A DNA stretch of 64,000 bases. It comes from Odobenus rosmarus divergens. Lineage: Eukaryota; Chordata; Mammalia; Carnivora; Odobenidae. Of the stretch, positions 21,501 through 35,600 are shown piece after piece (positions within the stretch are counted from its first letter, which is position 1; every line of letters begins with the position of its first letter). Below the pieces are notes generated by a model that saw nothing but the letters and a program-made list of their open reading frames with translations, did no database searches and was not told the DNA's origin. The position numbers and the translations under genes are program-made. The stretch spans positions 83,623 to 147,622 of the forward strand of contig NW_004451856.1 in assembly GCF_000321225.1 (NCBI RefSeq). The letters are read 5' to 3'.

Positions 21501-24500
21501 AGATCAAAGTCAGTTATGTTAGAAAATATGAGTAACAGGAGATTTTGAGTAAAATGTAGGTGGTGGGATTCCTTTTCGATTATCTAGTGAATCAGTACCT
21601 CAGCTGGAACGGGAACTCAAGTCTCTGGAATTCATTGTCCTGAGAGCAATAGTGGGTTTGGGAAGGGAATGATTTTGAGAAAAAATTTTGAATATGGAAT
21701 CAGGCAACCTGATAGAGACGGAGCAGCTGACTGATTAGAAAAGGAGGCATGAGGTTCTGGGATGTTCAGAGAATTCCCATGATCTTGCCCTTGGCTGAGC
21801 TTTCCAGCCTCCTACCATGCAGTGCATTTTCATACTCTCCTTATAGACAGTGTTTAAGATTTAGCTGAAATACCTCCTCTCGTTGTGCCCCCCAATCCCT
21901 TTAGAATTAATTTTTCCTTCTACCATCCATAGTTTACACTTTTTAGAGTACTTTGTTTGGCCTTGATTATAGTTTTTCATACCTTTTTTTTATTTTGACA
22001 AGATTGTGTTTGTTTTGAAGTTATATAGGGAACATGTCCTATTCATTTTTATATCCTTCATAGGCCCTGGTATAGCATCTTGTACATACTAGGCACTGAA
22101 AAATTGTATCAGTGACTGGATGGTAAGTAGTGCTATTAATGGAATCTTTACAAATAGATTTTTTTTTTTGAAAGATTTTATTTATTTACTTGAGAGAGAG
22201 AGAGACAGCGAGAGTGGGAACACAGGCGCAGGGAGTGGGAGAGAGAGAAGCAGGCTTCCCACCAATCAGGGAGCCCGATGCAGGCCTAAATCCCAGGACC
22301 TTGGAATCATGACCTGAGCTGAAGGCAGATGCTTAAGGATTGAGCCACCCAGGTGCTCTGAAGACAAATGGATTTTAGGTTAATGTTGATGAGCTTGTAT
22401 TTAGACACATTGAGTTTGAGGTGCTGGTGTTACACCCTGATGGGAATTCTTAAAAAGTATGCAGGAACAAATTTAACAAGAAAAGGATGAGATTTGTGGA
22501 AAGAAAACTATTTTATAAAAGGACAAAAAACAAGAGTTGATCAAATGGAAAGATGCAGCAAGTTCTCAGAGGCTTAATACTTTAAAATACCTGTTCTACA
22601 AAAAAAAAATAAAATAAAATGAAATACCTGTTCTACCCAAGTTACAGTATAAATTTCAATGAAATTACAAGTAAAATCCAACATGTTATTTTAGTTGTAC
22701 GAAATGATCTTAAAGTACATATGGAAGAATACATTTCTGAGACTAAAGTAATTACGAAAAAGATTTGTGAAGTGGGACTTGTGTTATGAGATATTAAATC
22801 CTATTGTAGGGCTATTATAATCAAAACAATATTGTTTTGGCTTGGGAATAGAGAATTGAATCAGTGGAACTTGTTAGAGAGACCCAAAATATGATGGTAG
22901 CTATTTCAAATCAGTATTAAAAACATGAGTCAGCAAGATGTGCCAGCATAACTGGTTATCTAACCTGAAGAAAATAAAGTTGAATCCCTCTGATTCATGA
23001 TTTGTAAAGATGAATTCCATATGAATTAAAGCCTTAAATATTAAAATGAAATGCTAATTTCTTAGATTAAATGAACAGCCTGTGGTCGGGAATACCTATT
23101 TTTTTTAATAACTTAATAAAAACATGGAAGTGATAGAAAAAATGTGCTTGTATGTATATGAAATTTACAAGTTTGTATGACAAGATAATGTATGTAAAAT
23201 CAGAAAAATAAAAGGTCAAAAAATATTTGAAAGGAACATATTAGAAGAAAAGATTTTACAGATTGACAATGGAAAGACAACCTGGTAGAAAACTGAATAA
23301 AAGAGTCTCAAGAAAGAAATATAAGCAACCAATAACATATGTAAAGATGTTTGACGTTTGTGATAGTTGAAGAGAAGCCGTGAGTCTGTTATGAAATTGG
23401 CAGAAATTGAGGACATTATATAAAACCTGCAGAAGGGGAATGTTGGGGAAGAGTATTTGTTACCAGTGGAAAACTGATTTGTTAGATTTTTTTTGAAAAC
23501 AGGCCAGTTATACATAAACACACATACACATAAAACGTGAGAAAATATATTCCCTTCAATCCAGCAAATCCTTTATTGGGAATATGTTACATAGAAATGA
23601 AGTCAGTGCGTTAGACATTTGTAGAAGGATGTTAATTGTGGGATTGTTTGAGATGTCAAAAAGCAGGAAACAAAACACCCACCCGTATAACTGCTTGGGG
23701 ACATCCAAGTTACAGGTTGATATGCAACTATCCTATATCAGTATCGGAGGGTAATTGCCTAGATGTATTGTTAACTAGGAAAAGTAAAACAGAAATAGAT
23801 ACGATTGCCTCTCTTTTTATAACTCCCTTTTTTACAAGAAACACGCTCTATAGAAATATATAAAAATACATAAAATATGTAAAAGTATATTTACATATAT
23901 ATACACACACAAGTTCATAAGTTGTTACAGTAAAGTCTGTGAACGGACATATGCAGACCATTTACAGTGATGATCTCATAATGGAATGGTTTGTAGAATT
24001 CTGGAAGTAGAGGGAAGAGATAATCATAATAAAAACAGGATGTGTGATGTGACCCATGTTACATAGAAACGTTTATTTGCACATAGAGAAAAGAATGGGA
24101 TTAATGAAGTTAAAATATTAATTGTATCTAAAGTTTTTGTTTTTATAAAGCATAAATTGTTTATTTTTAAAAAACAAATACAGAAAAGAGAAATGGCCAA
24201 TAAATAAACTTTAAAAACATCTATTTTCTTTGTCCATAGACTCCATCTAAAAAGAAAATTGAAATTAGCACTATTGCAAGCAATTATCACCTTGAAGTTA
24301 ATCCCAGGTAAGGTATAGTAATTTCTACTATATAGAAATTAAGCCTTTTTTTTTTTTAAAGAGTAGAACCCATTCTTGAAATAGAATCATGTATGGAAGG
24401 AAGCACAATATATACCCAGATAAAAGTAATGCTGCTCAGTGTGAAATAGGGAGCCTAGAACCTTTCCACTTCCCCTTTTCTCTTTGACCCCTGAGTCCAA

Positions 24501-27500
24501 TAATTTTAATAATTAAAATTTTCTTGCTCTACAGAGCTCAGTGTTTTATACACAGTACATTTCATAGTCATTAAATTTTTGTTATATTGACTAATTCAGA
24601 ACTGATGAGCAACGTTTGTTGAAAAAGTTTGTAATGTCTGGAGTGAATATTTTAGAATGTGAATTAGGGTTATTAGATCTTTTTTTTGCCACTCCTTTGT
24701 TTCAGTTTCTTGATTAGAGTATGTTATAATAGTCTAACAACCAATGTCTGTATTATTTATCATGACTAAATAAGATTAGGATCCTGTTGGGAGGCACATT
24801 GAAAACTCATGCAGTACTGCTTAATAGTGTAGAAGTGATTGTATTGGGAACAAAGTTGGGTGAAGCTTCAGGGTTGTCTGGGGCCTGATAATGTCTTTAA
24901 GGAGTACAGAATCAAGGACATCTTCAGGCAAAGGCAACCTTTTTTGGCAGTGGAACAGAGATGAGGATGAACATCCATTTTAAGACTGAATGGATCAGGA
25001 AGAATATAGTTATAAGCTACTGTGTATTCAGTAGTAGGCACTGTGTGAGAAGCTTTACATGGATTATATTTAGTCCTCAAAACATCCCTAACAGGTGTTG
25101 TTATTTTCCCCAGGTAGGTCCAAGAAAATTAAGAGAACTAAGATTGGTGGGAAAGGGTCTTATCAGAAAATTAGAAGAAAGTGTTAATTCCATAGCCACA
25201 AGGGAAATGTTTTGGATTCTTGACTAGGAAATGATCATAAAAGAGACACTCTAGATGTATTGATCTAATAGTGAATTGAGACAGATGTGATGGCTGTTTA
25301 GGAAAGTAAACTAAAGCTGATTGCTTTGCCCTGTTTCTCATTGTGAGTTCCTCTGTAGCAAGAATAGTCAATTGGAGATTGAGCTGATTTTTTTCAGGTG
25401 TTTGAAATTGGCAGCCTAAATTAACTAGGTGACTTAACGTTGGTTTGTGAGTTGCATGACTTAAGTACCAAAGCAATAATGCGAGTGTAAATGACAGATA
25501 ATGCTTATAAGTCAACAGCTTACAGAGTTCTGACTATCTTAAATTCCATTTGCTTGTCCCATCCTCTTGCTAAGACCCTGAATCAGCTCCATGCTACTGT
25601 TGGGAACAGACCTGTCTAGGCTTGTTCTCTTTCAGACCTTTACTATTTGGGGGATGGAGAAGAAGGATGGAGATTAAATTTCTGTTTCAAGAGTTATTTT
25701 TACATTTTGAGTAACTGCAGATAATTAAGATACTTAAGGATTAGTATTGCTCTTTTTAAGTTACAGTAAACTTAATATAAGAACATGTCTTTTGTTTTCA
25801 GTGATACTTATCAAACTGTAATTGAATATTAGAATATTGTATTTTAATGACCCCTAGAATATTTCACTTTGAAAGTTTTGTGAATGTAATTAGGTGTGAA
25901 TAATTTTGATTAAAATTTAAAATCTTCAATGTTTTTCTTACAATAACAGATTAAGAATAAGGGCATAATATTTTCTAAATAGTTACATCTATATTTACCA
26001 TTATTTTTGTTTTGTATAGTGATGCTGGAAATAGTGACCGGGTAGTAATTCAGGAGATGTTGAAAACAGTGGCACAGTCACAGCAACTTGAAACAAACTC
26101 TCAAAGAGATTTTAAAGGTATGTGATAAACAGATTTAAGGCAGACACTGAAATTGTATGCAGTGAGTATAAGAGAAAATGTAGTGGGAAACATAAATTCC
26201 ATCTATTTAGCAAATATTTATTAATATCCTGTTCTATGCCAAACATATGCTCCCTTATTTTTGGATATAGAAGTGAATAAGAGAGGGGCGCCTGGGTGGC
26301 TCAGTCGTTAAGCGTCTGCCTTTGGCTCAGGTCATGATCCCGGGGTCCTGGGATTGAGTCCTGCATCAGACTTCCTGCTCCACGGGAAGCCTGCTTCTCC
26401 CACTCCCCCTGCTTGTGTTCCCTCTCTCACTGCGTCTCTCTTTGTCAAATAAATAAATAAAAATCTTTAAAAGAAGAAGTGAATAAGAGAGGCATGATCT
26501 CTGTGCTCATGAAAGTGTATAGCCTAATGGAATTGAATTTTGGTGGAAAGAGGACTATTTGAGCTACCTGTTTGTTATTTTAGAACTAGATGAATAATGA
26601 AAAAACACTTTATTTAAAACAAGAAATAACATTTAAAAATAACTGTTCCTGGGACTAAAGTTATATGTTCATTATCAAATATTTAGAAGAAAATCAGCTA
26701 TAATTTTGCTTTCCAGAGACAATTACTTTGTCATTACCTTCCAGTATTATATGCATATATATGTGTACATTCTCATAGAAGATTTTGTGATGATAAATAT
26801 GCCAGCGTTTAATACTTTTGCTATATTTTGTCAAATTCTGCATTTGAAAGATAGTCTTTTCCTACCACCAGAAATATTTGGGAGTGCCCTTTATTCCCTG
26901 ACATTTATCACCACTGTGGTTAATTATTTATTATTTATTTATTATTTTTTTTGTGGTTAATTATTTTTAATCTTAGTTTGAGTGGAGAAAATTGTTTTTT
27001 TGTAGTTAGTGTGATAAGTTTTTCTTTTGTTGTTTTTTTTACTGTTTTGTGAATTGCCTGTGCATATTTCAGCCTATTTCTTCTTAGTTCACTGTATTTC
27101 AGAATAAGTTTACTTTTTTTTTTTAATTCCTTCATTTGAGAGAGAGAGAGATAAAGAGTGAGTGTGGGGAGGGGCAGAGGGAGAGAATCTCCAAGCTGAC
27201 TCCCCGCTGAGCATGGAGCCTCAGTGTGGAGCCTATTCTCAGGGCTCAGTCCCACCACCCTGAGATCATGACCTGAGCTGAAATCAAGAGTTGGCCGCTT
27301 AACTGAGCCACCCAGGCGCTCCTTATCTATTTATTTTTTGCCACTATAAATGGAGTCATATTTTCTAACCTTTGTGTACATATGTGACAGCTATTGGCGT
27401 TTGTGTCTTAATTCTATATCTTACTATGTTATTACATTCTTTTTGTAGTAGCCTTTCCATTGTTTCTTTTGAATTTTCAGATATATATATATATTTATAT

Positions 27501-29603
27501 CATCTGTGAATAGATAATTTTTCCCCTTCTTTCCAATTTGTATGGCTTTGAACACTTTCTCTAACCTAATTATGTTTGCCAACACCTCCAATACAGTGTT
27601 TAATAGTACTAAAGATAGTGGATGTCCTTGTCATGACTTTGGATGGGGGCCTTAGAGTTTCCCCATTTAGTTATTTAGTTGCTGGATTTTGGGCCTGAGG
27701 TGTATCTATTTGATCATAATAAGAAAGTAAGCATCAATTCATATTTTGAGTGTTTCTAACATAAATGTGTGTTAAATTTTTTCAAATGCTGCTTCTGCAT
27801 CCATGAATAAGGTTTTATGATTTTTCTTCTTCGCTGTTTTGGTATCGTAGATTATATTGGGTCTTCTAGTGAAACTGCTTTGTATTTCTAGAATAAAGCT
27901 CACTTGGTCATGATGTGTTAATTTTTTAAATATGCTGCTGTTTTCTGCCTACCAAGGACTTATTTTATATCATTTGGTTTGTAATACTTTGTTAAGTGCT
28001 ATCTTTGTTAGATTTTGGGATCAATCTCTTTATTTCTGTTTTCCCTGTTCTGTTCCATTTGGATTTCTATCTCCAGAATTTCTCCTCATTGTGAAGGATT
28101 GTCTTGGAAGGAAGCTTCATTTTGTTGTTTTCAGTTTACTGCTCTGTCAAACCTTGTTGCATCCAGGTTCCTTTGCTCTAACCCATAAATTGAACCCCGT
28201 AGGTGTTGTTTTCAGATTGGCCCATTATATTTCACAGTGTGCTCTTGTGGGCGATTTGGGGTTCTGTACTCAAGGCTGTAAAAACCTAGTACACCCCCTC
28301 TACTTCCTCCCACACATAGTTCCTTGTTCTCACTTGCTCATATTCGGGGTTTTTAGGTAAAACCTGCCACTTTGTTTTGATATAAATGTTATCGATGAGT
28401 CTTTGGTCTTGGAATCTGTTTTTATGGGGGAGGTTCAGATCTCCACTGCTACCACTACCATCTTCTAGAAATAACTTAGTATGATGAAAAATACAGGGGC
28501 GCCTGGGTGGCTCAGTTGCTTAAGCCTCTGCCTTTGGCTCAGGTCATGATCCCGGCGTCCTGGGATGAAGCCCTTCATTGGGCTCCCTGCTCAATGGGGA
28601 GTCTGCGTCTCCCTCTGCCCCTCCCCCTGCTTGTGTGTATTCTCTCTCTCTCTCAAATAAATAAATAAAATCCTTAAAAAAAAAAGAAAAAGAGAAATAC
28701 AATAGTTGGATTCAGTTCTTACCTACTTATTATTCCTAAAACACCTTAAAGCCAATCCTTTATTGTGGCCAGGTGGAATCTTATTGTGTACATGACCAGG
28801 TGTATTTATTGCTTATTGACTATGTCTCTTTCATCAGTATTTTCCAAATTATATTTCTAGGAATGATAAGATTGGTAAGAAATGATAAGGGTGCTCCCGT
28901 GATAAAATATTTTGGGGAAATGCAGCAGCACAGTATCTCCCTGTCTTGGTAATTTTTAGTTCATATAAATATAATAAATGCTGCAGTGAATTTTACAAAA
29001 AAAGTAACCTCTTTAACTTCATTTAGCGTAATGTTTCTTAGGTTTGTTTGGGATTTTTTTAAATAAAAATAAATTATTGTCACCTACCTTTGACTTCTAT
29101 ATGTCCTTGCCAAAGGAAAGAGTAGTATATCAAACTTACTTAGGATTTCACTCTAATGAGTGAGGAAGACAAAGAGATAGATATTCAAGTTAAAGTTTGT
29201 TTTGTTTCTCCTTGACTAGTGGTATTATTGACAGAGGTTGACAAACTCACCAAAGATGCTCAGCATGCCTTGCGTAGAACCATGGAAAAGTATATGTCCA
29301 CTTGCAGACTGATCTTGTGTTGCAATTCTACATCTAAAGTGATACCACCTATTCGTAGTAGGTGCCTGGCAGTTCGTGTGCCTGCTCCCAGGATTGAAGA
29401 TGTAAGTCAAGTGAAACTTTTCAGAAATTATTTCAGATTCTGTGAGTACTGTGTGTACATCCCTGTCATGTTCATTTTGTAAAAACATAGTGAAGTGTAT
29501 TAGTACTTCAGGAACATCTATGACCTGGATGCTAACTGTTAGTAGATACATAAACCAATACATATATATATATATAGTAGTAAATGTATAGTATATACAT
29601 GTA

Positions 29604-29634
<31 letters not shown>

Positions 29635-32600
29635 GTAGTAAATGCCAGATACGATTATATAGAAAGTGTGATGGTAAGCTCTGTTAAGAATAATACTGTG
29701 TATATGCCATCAGTATTTAGGAAGTTCTTTTTAAGTCATTTTTTACCTTAAGCAGGTATTATGAATTTTACTAAACTAGGCAAGGGCTAGTTATTTAGTG
29801 TCTTCTACCTCAAGCTGATTTAATTGGCTTTGGAAATGACTTGAGGTTGGAGGATATAGATTTTGCAAGATTAATGTGAGAATACCTAGTTCCTAGTTAG
29901 GGGACCAAAATTCGTCTGAAACAACTTAATGTTTTTTTCCTTTATCGTTCTTAATACTTATAAATAAAAATGCAAATTTCTTACAATAAGCAGCTTTCCT
30001 GCTATTAATAGATTTTGGGTGATTTTGTGCAAAGTAGGGATAATAGGTGACTGTGACCTTGTGTTGCAAAGTGGTAAAGTACCTTTATTAAAGATTTCAC
30101 TTATAAACATTTTTAGATAGTTAAAAATAGTTTGATATAGTTAAAATTTAATAAAGTTAAAAAGGCAGGGCTACCAGGGTACACCACTCCTATGGGCACC
30201 GTTGGCATCTTCATGCATGCAAATAATACCCCTGAGTCATGCAGAATTCAGCCTGTGCAGCTCTACTTGGCAGCCCTGTGAGTGGTTTCCTTGTAAAAGA
30301 CCTGAGGCCCTGTGTGTCTTCCTCACAGGTCCCCCAAGGTGGCTGGCAGGCTTGGAATTTAAGCCAGGTCTTTCTCTGGTTGCAGAGCCAGTTGCTGCCC
30401 CTTCCTTACAGCTAGACTAGACCCCTGGCTTTCTACTTAAAGGAACATGTGAGTTAGGGTAGGGAGTGACAAAAATAAATAAAATAACAAGGTCCTATAA
30501 AGATGTTATCAGCAGAATTGCATCCAAGTGCTGTTTGACAGATTGCCCAGTTTTGTTGTTAACATTTTGTTTGTAGATTTGTCATGTGTTATCTACTGTG
30601 TGCAAGAAGGAAGGTCTGAATCTTCCTTCACAACTGGCTCATCGACTGGCAGAGAAGTCGTGCAGGAATCTCCGAAAAGCCCTACTTATGTGTGAAGCCT
30701 GCAGAGTGCAACAGTGAGTGAAAGGGGCTGTTACTGCAGGAAACATTTTGGGACACAAGCTTACTTCCATTTAATTTATTGTGTACTCTTTTTATCATGT
30801 AGATATCCTTTTACTGCAGATCAAGAAATCCCTGAAACAGATTGGGAGGTCTATCTCAGGGAGACCGCCAATGCTATTGTCAGTCAGCAGACTCCACAAA
30901 GGTAACCATAAAAGTTTCATCATGGAAATAGTACAGATGATCTGAGTTTTGGATTGGCTGTTTTATACTACCAATATGCCATTTAGAATTACAGTAAATC
31001 TTGTATCTGAACACTAAACTTTCAAAGAAAAGATATGATATTAATTTTGTAAATTTAGTGTTTCAGAATAGCTGGTATGTAGTATCATGGCTTTTATTAA
31101 GCTATTGACAGGTAAATATGGAATTTATACATAAATTAAAACAAATCTTGGAAGTTTTAGTTTTCCTTTCAGAGTCTCAGATGACTTAATATTAGTATGT
31201 AACATAATGTGCTTAGTTTTCTAATGTTGAAAAGAATAATATATAACTTTGTAATTGATGCATCACGTCCTAGAAAGACATCAGCTTATGAATCAGACTT
31301 ATATGGATTTTTAGCTAAGATTCTTCAGGTAACTTCATTGTAGAGTTTGAACTTTTTCATTTATGTAATGAAAATACTGTTGTTATTACCCTGCTAGGAA
31401 TACTTGGGCCTTGGTTGTGAAGAGCAAGATTGTGTGATAATGGTGTGAGAACTAGAAAACTTTGTGCTCATGCATGATGATAAGCTCTGTTAAGAATAAC
31501 TCTGTGTATACAACACCAGTATTTAGGAAGTGTTTTGTGTCACATTTGCTGAACAGTTGTTTACATTTACTTCTGTGGGTCTATTATTCAGTAGTGGGCC
31601 ATACTGAAAATACTTCAACCATTGATTGATTTATGATAGCTTTGATTGAGAAAGGCAATCTCCTCTTCTCCAAATCAAGAGTGACAGTCTTAAGGCCCAC
31701 TACCTTTGGGAAGCCTGGAGATTTTTAAGGCTCATTGATGTGCAGTTTCCTACTCTTACTCACTGCCTGTCAGAACTGAGAAACCCTCTTTGGAGTTAAG
31801 AGAAGGTAGTTGATTGCTTTAGGAGACAGACTGGACTGAGTTCAACCAGTGAAGTTTAAGCTTCTTGCTTCGTATGAAAACAATCATGAGAAAAATACAC
31901 CATGTTTCTCCTCTTGGGGGATATATCTGATGAATTCTAATTTTTTAAAGATGCTTGAAAAGGATTATAACATGACCTCTTTGGCTCCTATGTAGATTAG
32001 TGGAGGTGGATAATCACACATAAATGGGTACTTAGTATTTCCTCAGGGTCTGCTTTGAATTCCTATAATTCAATTATTTTAGTTGAAAAATTTAATAGTT
32101 TTTATGAAGTGCCAAACATTATAAGTAATCTCTTCAGAAAAGAAACCTTAACTTTAGGAAAAAGTGTGCATTCCATTTTGTAGAATGTTAAGCTGTGAAG
32201 TAATCTCAGCTTTAAGGAGATAAAATTCAAACAAAGCCTGTTTTAGGAGCCTTTTACTTTTGTAAAATATTTCCACATTGAAGATGACTTTCTTGTTTTT
32301 TGATTTTTAAAGAAGAAAACTTGGTGGTAGTAGTTGTAGAACTTTCCTACTTTTAAGAGAGCTTGGTACAAGATGTAATATTTGACGATTGCTAGTTGTG
32401 TTTTTAAGACTTTAGTTGATATTGCTTTGCTTAATTCTTCTAGCTACTGCTACCTCTTCTTCCAATTTTCCACATAAGTTTGGGAGTCTCTCAAATAAAT
32501 TTGTTTAAGAAGAGGTGCTGTTATTTCCTGTGTAGACTAACAGTTGTAGGAATTGATTCCATTGTGTTACATAAGAAGAAAGTTCAGTTCCCAAAAGCTT

Positions 32601-35600
32601 CCAGGTTGACCAGAAATACTGGGAGGGCTGGTGTCATTCTGATTGTTGGCTCGCACATTACCAAATGACTGTTTATTATTTTTGACCCCTTAGTCTTGAT
32701 TCTTGTCTGATTTGTTTTAGAAGAGTCATAATTTTCTAATTTGGATAGCAGCGAATATTTAGCGAACAATTAGTATGTTGGTTCTTAATACTGTGATATC
32801 TCATTTAAGTTATAGAACAGTCCTATGAAGAACACTATTATATCATCTTTATTTTGTAGATAAGAAAACTGCTGTTTTGGGAGATTGTTGCTTATTCACA
32901 GATATTCAGTTAATTGAGAATCAGAGAGAGTTCTATAATACCATGTTTCTCTGACAGAAGAATTTGCACTCTTTATCACTTGCAATCCCCAAGAAATAAT
33001 GACACAAACATAGAAAATGTAGAATATGTCCTTTTTTAAGAAGCTGAGTCACACTAGAAATGAACTCAGACTAAGCTGAGATGCATGTAACATACATGAG
33101 ATGAACACAGCATAGTTATAGCATACTTGTAGAGGGAAATAGATCCTGATTAAACTATATGCATAATTGTTAAAATAATTTCATACCATCTGTCATTTGT
33201 GTCTGTTTCTTACTTTTTAATAATCAGGGTTGCTGTTTGTTTGTTTGTTTTTGAGATCTACCATGGCCAAGAAGGATCAAGGGCTTTGGAGTCAGACTTG
33301 AATTAAAATTCTGCCTAACTACATGAGTGTTAATGGACGCTTAACCTCTCTGAACTTAAGTTGTTTTCAGTAAAAGAGTGGTGTTGTGAGGTCTAAATAG
33401 CATACTGTAGTGAGCGTCTTACAGGGGAAGGGGTTAAATAAATGTTTTGACAGACATTGGAAGGGTATGGATTTGGGAGTAAGGCAGATCTGTTCTTAAA
33501 TCATGGTTCCGCTATAGTCAATTTTGTGAGGTTACTTAAAACTATCTGATCCTTAGTTTTTTCATCTAAAAGATGGAGATAATGCCCCCACTCAAAGCTA
33601 GTGTGAGGACTAAGTTGTTACAGTGTCTTGCACATAGCAGGGGCTCAAAAGATGCTAGTTTCTTTTTTCACTTTATTTACTTTTATTGTGGCACAGCTTC
33701 CTACTCTTAGGGTCCCTGGGAAAGGATCTGAACTTCCACTTTTAAGAAGTCTTTGATGAATCACTTCTCTGATCTGAAATATGGAACATCTGTGATATTA
33801 TTTTAGTAAAGATTCAGAACAGTATTTTCCCTTTAGGATACTAAGTATATATAGGGAGATAAAGATAATTGTTTTATGTGTATTTACAATTTTACTTTTC
33901 ATTTTTTTCTTTCTGTTTTAAAATGTCATATGTATATTTCCCTCCTTACCCTTTTCTCTCCTGAAACTGTTATAAGAAGGGCCTAGAATTAAGAGCTCAG
34001 AGGTTGGAATGTTCATATTCACTTAGGTAGCCTGATTCTGTGCTTAATCTATGACCTCTTGCACTGCCCTTTCTGTGACGGGACAGCTTTGTTTCTTTGC
34101 CACACTGCCTTTTTACTTAGCAGTTGAGATAGTAGCATATATTACATATCATGCTTATATTCTCTCTTACTTGTATAATTAGTGATTGTTTAATCTTTTC
34201 ATGACCATTTTCTAGATGTCTGAATATAAATGTCTGACTTTAAAAGAGTTCTGAACATTTTTAGAGAAATGAACTGAAATTAGGAAAAGCTTAAATGTGT
34301 ATCTTAAGTGTGATAAGCCATTTAAGAAAATGTCTGTATTGGATTGTTTGTTTAACTCATAAAGTAAAACAGCACAGTAGGAACTTGAAAAAATGTCTTA
34401 TTTTCATTATAAAATATTAATTATCTTGCTTTATTTAGGCTCCTTGAAGTTCGTGGAAGACTTTATGAGCTTCTAACTCATTGTATTCCTCCTGAAATAA
34501 TAATGAAGGTAATCTGATTTCAGATCTTGAACCATTTATAACCATAAAATTTGGACTTTGGGTATGTGATCACAGGGCTTTTGCAGTACTGAGACACATT
34601 GTCATTTCTTTCTATCCAGCTCATTAATTCAACAGATATTTATTGAGCCTCTCTGTTGTGTCAGACACCATTGGGGGAGTGTTGAAGAAGACTGGGGAGG
34701 GCCTGCTTTCAGACAATTTATATTTTAGTGGGGTGAAATGGGAGACAAGAAGCAAAAGGGTTCAGAATGTTGTAAGTGCTAAAAGGAAGTAACAAGGTGA
34801 AATGATAGTAATGGAAGTTGGGCTGTGGAAGGTCAGTGACAGCTTCTATGAGGAAGACATGTTTAAACTGAGACTTGGAGGATTAAAAGAAGAGAACTAT
34901 GTAAATAGATGGGAACAAGTACATGTGACCCTTGAACCTTGTGGGGGAATTAAGTCCCTGACCCCCTGCATAGTTGAAATCTGCATAGAACTTTTAACTG
35001 CCCCCAAATTTAACTACAAATGGTCTGCTGTTGACCAGAGGCCTTACTGATAAACAGTTGATTAACACATTATGTGTATATATATTATACACTGTATTAT
35101 TACAATAAAATAAGCTAGAGGGAAGAAAACATATTAAGGAAATCATAAGGAAAATACATTTATAGTACTGTACTTATCAAAAAAAAATCACAGTTCAAAC
35201 CCATGTTAAGAGTCAGCTGTATTTCAGACAGTGATGTTTAGTGCACATGGGGAATGACATTAAAGAAGTTGGCGAGTCTGGACTGTGTAGGATTTTGTGA
35301 GGCACAGCTTTAGGTTTGGTCTTTTAGCCACCTAGCCAGCTGTGTTGATTGACTTGGATGTTAGGAAATGGAGGGTTTTTGTTTGTATTTGTTAAAATTA
35401 CGTGACAATACTTACATGAAACAATTCATATTATACTAAATTTAAAAGAAAAAAGTGAAGGTCCACCCTTCCATTTCCACAAGGGTAAGTAAGCACTTTG
35501 AACAGACCTATATTCTAGTCACAAAGAAATAAGCCCGTATGTATGGCATTATATGTGTAGTTTCACAAAACTTCACTGTGTTCTGCACTGTGTTTTTTTT

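Larger units (their letters stand above)
21328..24239 (+). other. RFC3: RFC3 intron 2
   Basis: GT-AG, 2912 bp, acceptor TCCATAG. It contains a minus CAN-SINE (22150-22378) and a decayed plus-strand L1 ORF2 piece from about 22640 to 24020. Near 22580-22640 the words AAATACCTGTTCTAC are repeated on either side of an A-rich run. Confidence 0.9.
26118..29219 (+). other. RFC3: RFC3 intron 4
   Basis: GT-AG, 3102 bp, acceptor TGACTAG. It contains two plus CAN-SINEs (26269-26492, 28486-28701), one minus CAN-SINE (27113-27321) and an old minus L1 piece (about 27320-28010). The 142-codon frame at 27932-28360 overlaps the end of that L1 and has no supporting evidence as a gene. Confidence 0.9.
30902..34438 (+). 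other. RFC3: RFC3 intron 7
   Basis: GT-AG, 3537 bp, acceptor ATTTAG. It is the largest intron and has no young SINE. It has two adjacent plus MIRs (33285-33440 and 33465-33660), a likely minus MIR at about 32790-32890, and a block at about 31476-31540 shared with intron 5. Confidence 0.9.

Noticed and set aside
27932..28360. 142-codon frame in RFC3 intron 4
   Set aside because: It overlaps an old L1 fragment, lies within an intron and has no domain or splice context.
30714..30905. Open frame reading through intron 6 as a retained exon
   Set aside because: GTGAGT donor and CATGTAG acceptor are strong, and the joined VQQYPFTADQ matches known RFC3.
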